17,541 bases of DNA, from assembly GCA_002405515.1 (NCBI GenBank), contig DHLZ01000034.1:1-17541 (forward strand), written 5' to 3'. Source of the stretch: Planctomycetaceae bacterium UBA4655 (GTDB lineage: Bacteria > Planctomycetota > Planctomycetia > Pirellulales > UBA1268). The position numbers and the translations under genes are program-made. The notes beneath the pieces are model-generated. The model saw nothing but the letters and a program-made list of their open reading frames with translations. It did not search any database and was not told where the DNA came from. Shown in pieces: positions 12,592 to 17,541 of the stretch. The first letter of the stretch is position 1. Every line of letters begins with the position of its first letter.

Positions 12592-15414
12592 ATGCCCCAC
12601 TCCCCCGACCCCGCCGCTGCCCCTGCCGCCGACCATGCCGACGGTGGACAGTTGGGACGCAACGACGTCTTCGGGGCCGGCTTCGGTCCGCTCCTGGCGG
12701 TTCGCGGACTGACCGTCGCGAACGACAACGCGTTGCGGTGGCTTGCGATCGGCCTCGGCAAGCGGGCCTGCGAGGCGGTGCAGCATCCGCTCGTGCTCAC
12801 GATCGGCACGGCCGGCTTCGTGCTACCGTTCATCGTGCTTGCGTGGCTCGCGGGCCATCTCGCCGACCGCCATCCGAAGCGGTCGGTAATCGTGGCGTGC
12901 AAGGCGGCCGAGATCGCGATCGCGTTGGCGGCGGGCATCGTCGTCGCCTGGGGCGTGCGGTCGGGACCGGCGGCGGCCGGACTTCCCGCAGGGCTCTGGC
13001 TCCTGCTCGGCTGTGTCGTCGTGATCGGCTGCCAGGCGGCGCTGATGACACCGAGCCTCCTCGGCAGCATCCCCGAGATCGTCCCGGCGACGAGGCTCGC
13101 CGCCGCGAACGGATGGTTCGCGATGGTGGGGCTCGCCGCCACGCTCGTCGGCATGGCGGCCGGCAACTGGCTGGCCGACGTCTCGCCGATCGCGGAAGCG
13201 GGGGCCGGCGGACGACCGTTCGTTTCGCTCGGGCATCTGCCGGCCGTTGGGCTGCTCGTGGGCGTCGCGATCGCGGGCTGGGCGGCGTCGATGCGGCTGA
13301 CGCGTCGGCCCGCCGCGGCGGCCGAAGCGAGGCTCTCGGGCCGCGTGATCGCCACGACGCTCGGTGACCTCCGCGAGCTTTTTGGCACGCCGGAGCTCGC
13401 CGCCTCCGCGGCGGGGATCGTCTTCTTCTGGGCCGTCGCCGCGGTGGCGCAGCTCAACGTGGACCAGTTCGTCGCCGAGGCGGGCGCCAGCTCGCAGTGG
13501 CAGGTGGTGCCCTTCCTGATCGCGCTCGTGGGAGGCATCGCCGCCGGTAGCGTGCTCGCCGGCAGGATCTCGTCGCGGGGGGTCGATCTCGGCCTCGTGC
13601 CGGCCGGCGGCATCGTCATGGCGGTCGCGTCGATGCTGCTCGCGAGCGGACCCGCGGCGGTGTTCGTTGAGGGCCGCGAGGCCCCGTTCGCCTGGTGGCA
13701 CGCGATGGTGTCGCTCGCGGTGCTCGGCGTCGGTGCCGGGATCTTCGACGTGCCGCTCGAGGCCTACTTCCAGGCGCGGAGCCCGGCGAGCCGCCGCGGG
13801 GCGCTCCTGGCGGCGGCGAACGTGCTCGTCTTCTCCGGGATGTTCGTCGCGACGCTCGTCTACGGCTTCGCCCGGTCGCCCGTGCGGAATCTCGCGGGCG
13901 AGGCGTCTCCCTTCCTCTCCGCGAAGGCGGTCTTCGGCATCTTCTCGCTGCTCGCCATCGTCGCGACGGCCGCGGCGATCTACGCGGCGCCGCGGGCGTC
14001 GCTGCGGATGCTCGTGTCGTCGATCGTGCACGTGATCTATCGGTTCCGAATCCGGGGAGAGGAGTTCCTTCCAGCCGTCGGGCCCGCCGTCGTCGTCGCC
14101 AACCACCTCTCCTGGCTCGATGGATTCATCGTCGTGCTCGCGAGCCCGCGGCCGATCCGGATGGTGGTCTACGGCCCCAACATCCAGGGACGCTTCCTGC
14201 GGATGCTCGCCGACCAGTGGCGGTTCATCCTCTTCGACCCGAAGCCGAAATCGATCGGCGCGGCCCTCAAGGAGATCCAGAAGGGGCTCGCCGACGGCGA
14301 CGTCATCGGCATCTTCTGCGAAGGGGGCATCTCGCGGACCGGGCAGATCCTCGGCTTCAAGCGGGGGCTCGAATGGCTCCTCGAGCGGGTCGAGTCGCCG
14401 ATGGTTCCGCTTCACATCGACGGGATGTGGGGAAGCCTCCTGACATTTTCCGAAGGGAAATATTTCACGAAGCGTCCCAGGCTCTTCTTCGGCGGCGGGC
14501 TGCGGGGATTTCGCCGTCCGCTGACGCTCTCGTTCGGCCCCGCCCTTCCCTTCGGCACCCATCCCGACGTCGCGAGGCTCGCGCTCCAGGAGGTCACCGC
14601 GTCGTCGGTGAGGAGACGGCTCTCGGTGGCGATCGCGAAGGGGACGGTCGCGAACGGTGACGACCCGATCGCGTCCGCGGCGGTGGCCGAGGCGGTCGAT
14701 GGCTGCCTGCTCGTGCGGCGGACCGACCGCATGCTCTCGTCGCTCGCATTCGGCGACCCGCTTGCCGGCTTCTTCGGCACGGGCGTCGGGGAGCGGCTCG
14801 GGATCGCAAGCGTCGTGGTCGACGGCCACGCGGAGGCGGCGGAACTGCTGCGTTGCCTCGCCGAGGAACGGATCACCCTCTGGGTCGGCCGGCCCGCGCA
14901 GGTCGCCGCGGTCGCGTCGCTTGCGAGGGCTGGCTCCGGCGGGGCGACGCTCGCGGTCGAGGGCGTCGTGATGCCGATCGCGTCGGCCGGCGAACTCGCC
15001 GCGGCCGAGCAGGCAGCGGAAGCGTTCCTGGCCGCCTGGGGAGTGCGGCCGGTCGTGGCCTACTCGCCCGACGGTCGGTCGCTCGTCTCGATGAACACGC
15101 CTCTGGTTCGCACCGCGTCGCACGAGGTGACGCACAAGGCCGGCACGATGGGCCGCACGGTGAACGGCGTCGTGGTCTGGCCCGACGCCTCGATGCGGCG
15201 GCCGCTCGGACTCGCCGCTCCGGACGGCCTGTCGCCGGGCGACCTCGACACCCGCACGCTCGTGATCGCGGCCACGATTCCGCGGCCGCCCTCGGATCGG
15301 CCGGCTGCGATGCTGCTCGACGAGGCCTTCGACATCGACGCAGACGGGTTCGTCGTGCCGCGCACGTCACCGGGAACGATGCTCAACGCGGGCGATGCAT
15401 CGAGCGGTAGATGA
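12592..15414 (+). CDS. LplT-Aas-like fusion: MFS transporter, PlsC acyltransferase, degenerate AMP-binding domain
   Basis: The 940-residue protein has three parts. Residues 25 to about 465 are a lysophospholipid-transporter-type MFS domain (VANDNALRWL at its start, some twelve hydrophobic segments). Residues 480 to about 690 are a PlsC acyltransferase with HLSWLD (H505, D510) and a CEGGISRTGQ block (E577). Residues 700-940 align by eye with the middle of an AMP-binding acyl-ACP synthetase: DRMLSSL at 712-718, a GTMGR at 851-855 and a final DIDADGF like the A8 region. The ATP-gripping Ser/Thr/Gly-rich TSGTTGxPKG loop is missing, and the YGxTE motif reads YSPDGRS. Complete fusions of this type that I recall are well over 1100 residues, so this domain is shortened. 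In the intact system lysophospholipid is imported and reacylated. Only the start at 12592 is available after the in-frame stop at 12532. It overlaps ruvA by 32 nt. Confidence 0.85.
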   Translation: MPHSPDPAAAPAADHADGGQLGRNDVFGAGFGPLLAVRGLTVANDNALRWLAIGLGKRACEAVQHPLVLTIGTAGFVLPFIVLAWLAGHLADRHPKRSVIVACKAAEIAIALAAGIVVAWGVRSGPAAAGLPAGLWLLLGCVVVIGCQAALMTPSLLGSIPEIVPATRLAAANGWFAMVGLAATLVGMAAGNWLADVSPIAEAGAGGRPFVSLGHLPAVGLLVGVAIAGWAASMRLTRRPAAAAEARLSGRVIATTLGDLRELFGTPELAASAAGIVFFWAVAAVAQLNVDQFVAEAGASSQWQVVPFLIALVGGIAAGSVLAGRISSRGVDLGLVPAGGIVMAVASMLLASGPAAVFVEGREAPFAWWHAMVSLAVLGVGAGIFDVPLEAYFQARSPASRRGALLAAANVLVFSGMFVATLVYGFARSPVRNLAGEASPFLSAKAVFGIFSLLAIVATAAAIYAAPRASLRMLVSSIVHVIYRFRIRGEEFLPAVGPAVVVANHLSWLDGFIVVLASPRPIRMVVYGPNIQGRFLRMLADQWRFILFDPKPKSIGAALKEIQKGLADGDVIGIFCEGGISRTGQILGFKRGLEWLLERVESPMVPLHIDGMWGSLLTFSEGKYFTKRPRLFFGGGLRGFRRPLTLSFGPALPFGTHPDVARLALQEVTASSVRRRLSVAIAKGTVANGDDPIASAAVAEAVDGCLLVRRTDRMLSSLAFGDPLAGFFGTGVGERLGIASVVVDGHAEAAELLRCLAEERITLWVGRPAQVAAVASLARAGSGGATLAVEGVVMPIASAGELAAAEQAAEAFLAAWGVRPVVAYSPDGRSLVSMNTPLVRTASHEVTHKAGTMGRTVNGVVVWPDASMRRPLGLAAPDGLSPGDLDTRTLVIAATIPRPPSDRPAAMLLDEAFDIDADGFVVPRTSPGTMLNAGDASSGR

Positions 15415-16012
15415 GCTCGAGCGCCTCCTGCACGTCCTTGACCTTCTTCTTCTGCTCCCGCAGGTTCTCGACGAGCCGGCGGGCATCGGCATCGGAGTGG
15501 CCGAGCGAGCGGAGCACGTCGAGCGTCTCGACGAGCACGTCGGAGCCGGCCGGACCGGCTCCCGGCGACTCGCGGGCCACGAGGAGGGCGAACTTCGGCA
15601 TCCGCCGCCGCAGTTTTGCGATCATCCGCTCGGCGGTCGCGGCGCCGATGCCCGGCAGCGTGGAGAGCGCGGCGGCGTCCTGCTCCTCGATCGCCGTCGC
15701 GATGTCGCCGACCGGCCGCACGATCGCCCGGAGAGCCTTCCGCACCCCGACGCCGTCGACCTCGCAGACCAGGTCGAAGAACTCCCGCTCGACCTCCGAG
15801 AGGAAGCCCACGAGCCGCGGCACGAGGTTGCCCCGGCCCGGAGTCCCCTCGAGGAATTCGAGCGTGTGGAGCGTGACGGCCTGGCCGAGCTTCGTCTGGA
15901 GCGAACGCCGCGTGAGCTCCGGCACGAGCACCTCGTGCACGAGCGGCCCGACCGCGAGATCGACCGCGTTCATCTCCACCCGTTCCACGGTTCCGCTGAG
16001 TCGCTTGATCAC
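15383..16012 (-). CDS. ruvA: Holliday junction branch migration protein RuvA
   Basis: RuvA binds the four-way junction as a tetramer and loads the RuvB motor. The 209-residue protein starts at a GTG at 16012 (MIKRLSGTV). It has the N-terminal OB-fold (1-70), a first helix-hairpin-helix around DGVGVRKALRAI (86-97), a second around LPGIGAATAERMIAKL (119-134), and the C-terminal RuvB-binding three-helix domain (DVLRSLGHSDADARRL, 165-180). The region between the OB-fold and the first hairpin is about ten residues longer than in E. coli. The start codon overlaps the ruvC stop as GTGA, so the two are translationally coupled. ruvB is not downstream; the next gene is convergent and overlaps by 32 nt. 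Very secure. Confidence 0.93.
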   Translation of the reverse strand: MIKRLSGTVERVEMNAVDLAVGPLVHEVLVPELTRRSLQTKLGQAVTLHTLEFLEGTPGRGNLVPRLVGFLSEVEREFFDLVCEVDGVGVRKALRAIVRPVGDIATAIEEQDAAALSTLPGIGAATAERMIAKLRRRMPKFALLVARESPGAGPAGSDVLVETLDVLRSLGHSDADARRLVENLREQKKKVKDVQEALELIYRSMHRPR

Positions 16013-16563
16013 GGTCGGCTGCTCCGAAGAACGTCGATTCGAGTCGCCGGCGCGGCGGTGCGGAGCCGGATATGATAGTCGGTGAGGGCGACGGCGAGGG
16101 CGTCGGCCGCGTCGGCGGGCTCGGGCCGGCTCGCGAGGCCGAGTTCCCGCTGCACCGCCCGCTGCACCTGCTCCTTGCCGGCGTGGCCGCTGCCCGTGAG
16201 CGTGCTCTTCACGCGGTTGGGAAGGTAGTGCTGCACCGCGATCCCCGCCTCGGCCGCGGCCAGGCAGATCACGCCCCGAGCGTGGCCCATGAGGATCGCC
16301 GTCTTGGGAAACTTGGCGTGCGAGAACACCTGCTCGATCGCCATCGCGGCCGGCGTGAACGCCGCGAGCACCTCGCGGACGCCGGCATGGATCGACAGCA
16401 GCCTGGCCTCGAGCAGTTCGCCCCGCGAACGGACCGTGCCGGCCTCGACGAGCCGGACCGATCCGCCGGAGCACTCGACGACCCCGTAGCCGGTGACGTT
16501 GAGCCCCGGGTCGAACCCGACGATGCGGAACGATTCTGCTCGGAGCGTCGCGGGGCGGCTCAT
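16009..16563 (-). CDS. ruvC: Holliday junction endodeoxyribonuclease RuvC
   Basis: RuvC resolves Holliday junctions by paired nicks. From the ATG at 16563 the protein has 184 residues with the four acidic catalytic residues in place: D18 in FDPG, E77 in AIEQVF, and D151 and D154 in DAADAL. The segment KFPKTAILMGHARGV and the KSTLTGSGHAGKEQV loop are typical. An upstream ATG at 16593 would add ten residues that are not family-like; no clear ribosome-binding site favours either. It overlaps ruvA by 4 nt (GTGA) and follows the LRR-like gene on the same strand after 84 bp, in which I saw no terminator or other element. Very secure for function, less for the start. Confidence 0.93.
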   Translation of the reverse strand: MSRPATLRAESFRIVGFDPGLNVTGYGVVECSGGSVRLVEAGTVRSRGELLEARLLSIHAGVREVLAAFTPAAMAIEQVFSHAKFPKTAILMGHARGVICLAAAEAGIAVQHYLPNRVKSTLTGSGHAGKEQVQRAVQRELGLASRPEPADAADALAVALTDYHIRLRTAAPATRIDVLRSSRP

Positions 16564-16647
16564 GCCGAAGAGACTAACGGGATGTGCCCTCATGGCAGAA
16601 GAGCAGTCGCCAGCGAGAAAACTGGTCCTTCCGTCATGGCGATTGAT

Positions 16648-17541
16648 TCAGCGGGCCGACTGCTGCCGTCTTTGCCGCTCTTCAAACGCTTTCGGAATGA
16701 CGAAGTCCTCGGTTTCGCCGCCGTCGGGTTCCGGGATCAATTCCAGTGTTTGGAGCAACGGAATCTCGACGTCGTCCTTCGTGATCAGGGCTGTGAGCGG
16801 CTTGGGGGAGATTTTCCGGAGGTTGGGGAGTGAGAGCGGGCCTTTGCGGGCGGCGAGCGCTTTCGCGACCGCGAAAGAGTCGGGGGATTCGAAGGCCGTG
16901 ACGCGAGGAAGATGGCCGTTCCACTTTTCGATTGCCGCGAGGGCCTTGGCCGTGTCGGCATCAATCGCCCTGAGATGATGCAGCCTGCCATCCCACGCCG
17001 CGGATGCCGCGAGCACCTTCGCCGTCGCGGCGTCGAGCGTCTGCAGTCCCACGAGGCGAAGCAGGGGGCCCTTGAAGGCCACCAGCGCCGCGGCCGTCGC
17101 GGCGTCGATTCGGGTCAGGCCGTCGAGCGTGAGCTCTTCCCCGTCGAACGTCGCAAGCGCCGTGGCGGAAGCCGCATCCAGGCTGGTCAGTTCGGGCAGC
17201 CTGCCGTTCCAGGCCTTCGATCGCGCGACCGCCGCGGCCGTCGCGGCGTCGAGCGTCCGCAGACCGGCGAGCGAAAGCTCGTGTCCCTTGCACATCGCCA
17301 ACGCCGCGGCCGTCTCGGCGTCGATGGCATGCAGACCGGCAAGCGTCAGCGATGCGCCCTCGAAGGCCGCGAGCGCCCGCGCAGCCTGGGGCGAGAGCGT
17401 GAACTGGCCGGCAAGAATCAACCAGCCCTTGGAGCCCGTCAGCGCCGCGGCAGTCGGTTCATCGAGGCTCGTCAGGTCGCGAAGAGTCAACCCGCCCTTG
17501 AACGCCGCAAGCGCCCGCGCCACATCGGCATCGAGCTTCCG
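16648..17541 (-). CDS. LRR-like tandem-repeat protein, partial
   Basis: The frame is open to the right edge, so the N-terminus is missing; 297 codons are visible. The product is about eleven repeats of 23-24 residues with a pattern of I/L-D-A-x-T-A-x-A-L-A followed by a K-G-x-x-L-x-L-x-G-L stretch, then a short acidic and basic tail (DFVIPKAFEERQRRQQ). This looks like the leucine-rich-repeat-like proteins that are common in planctomycetes, giving a solenoid that likely binds other proteins. Two repeat flavours occur: one with a KG-L-L-GL second half and one with W(N/D)GxLxxL. No catalytic motif is visible, and whether the protein is secreted cannot be judged without the N-terminus. It is upstream of ruvC on the same strand but probably unrelated to it. 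Confidence 0.75.
   Translation of the reverse strand, partial: RKLDADVARALAAFKGGLTLRDLTSLDEPTAAALTGSKGWLILAGQFTLSPQAARALAAFEGASLTLAGLHAIDAETAAALAMCKGHELSLAGLRTLDAATAAAVARSKAWNGRLPELTSLDAASATALATFDGEELTLDGLTRIDAATAAALVAFKGPLLRLVGLQTLDAATAKVLAASAAWDGRLHHLRAIDADTAKALAAIEKWNGHLPRVTAFESPDSFAVAKALAARKGPLSLPNLRKISPKPLTALITKDDVEIPLLQTLELIPEPDGGETEDFVIPKAFEERQRRQQSAR
16741..17541 (-). repeat. Tandem 69-72 bp coding repeats of the LRR-like gene
   Basis: On the plus strand the phrase gccgcggccgtc(g/t)cggcgtcg recurs about every 69-72 bp, marking the start of successive protein repeats. The copies are well diverged elsewhere, so the array is old and not a recent slippage product. Confidence 0.65.

Noticed and set aside
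11703..13619. 638-codon minus-strand frame across the YYAP gene, the intergenic gap and the Aas-like fusion
   Set aside because: Its first part is antisense to the MFS domain and its last part is an out-of-phase copy of the YYAP gene; no domain is visible.
12823..15135. 770-codon minus-strand frame opposite the Aas-like fusion
   Set aside because: Highly charged Arg/Asp/Glu/His-rich translation typical of antisense shadows.
16013..16474. N-terminal extension of the ruvA frame into ruvC
   Set aside because: The extension is ruvC read in another phase; the GTG at 16012 gives a normal RuvA N-terminus and length.
16741..17541. Regularly spaced repeats as a possible CRISPR array
   Set aside because: The 69-72 bp units are coding, in frame, diverged and have no constant repeat with unique spacers.

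Overview
This 17.5 kb window is very GC-rich and densely coded. It looks like chromosomal DNA of a planctomycete, probably Pirellulales-like. That placement is inferred from several traits: an IS4-type transposase of a planctomycete-like kind, a squalene-type (C30) carotenoid gene set, an LplT-Aas-like fusion protein, a secreted protein rich in YYAP repeats, and a protein built of LRR-like repeats. No rRNA, tRNA, CRISPR array or phage module was seen.

Layout. 1-492 (-) holds the 5' part of an IS4-family transposase that appears internally deleted and runs off the left edge. 596-1867 (-) is an MFS transporter, divergent from an SDR39U1-type epimerase at 1968-2885 (+). 2815-3930 (-) is a long-form Sua5 threonylcarbamoyl-AMP synthase, divergent from the purE-purK pair at 4095-5832 (+). 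5789-6946 (-) is a GT2 membrane glycosyltransferase, divergent from a small Cys-rich zinc-ribbon-like protein at 7116-7607 (+). 7703-11657 (-) is a tightly coupled operon of two CrtI/CrtN-type FAD desaturases or oxidases and a PlsC-like acyltransferase, each junction being a 4-nt ATGA overlap. Upstream on the same strand, 11783-12337 (-) encodes the secreted YYAP-repeat protein. 12592-15414 (+) is a three-part MFS/acyltransferase/degenerate AMP-binding fusion. 15383-16563 (-) is ruvC-ruvA with a GTGA overlap. 16648-17541 (-) is an LRR-like repeat protein cut by the right edge.

How the genes fit together. The glycosyltransferase, acyltransferase and two desaturases have the same enzyme classes as the late steps of staphyloxanthin-type carotenoid synthesis (CrtQ, CrtO, CrtN/CrtP). 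The best-supported pathway reading is a glycosylated, acylated C30 carotenoid, although the Cys-rich gene separates the glycosyltransferase from the rest. purE and purK carry out the two-step carboxylation of AIR in purine synthesis. Sua5 makes the t6A precursor for tRNA. RuvA and RuvC act in Holliday-junction processing; ruvB is not in the window. The fusion protein belongs to the lysophospholipid uptake and reacylation family, but its acyl-activating domain has lost core motifs.

The points most worth a second look are the degenerate third domain of the Aas-like fusion, the carotenoid operon, the orphan Cys-rich protein with a palindrome at its predicted promoter, the internally deleted transposase, and three convergent gene pairs whose 3' ends overlap.
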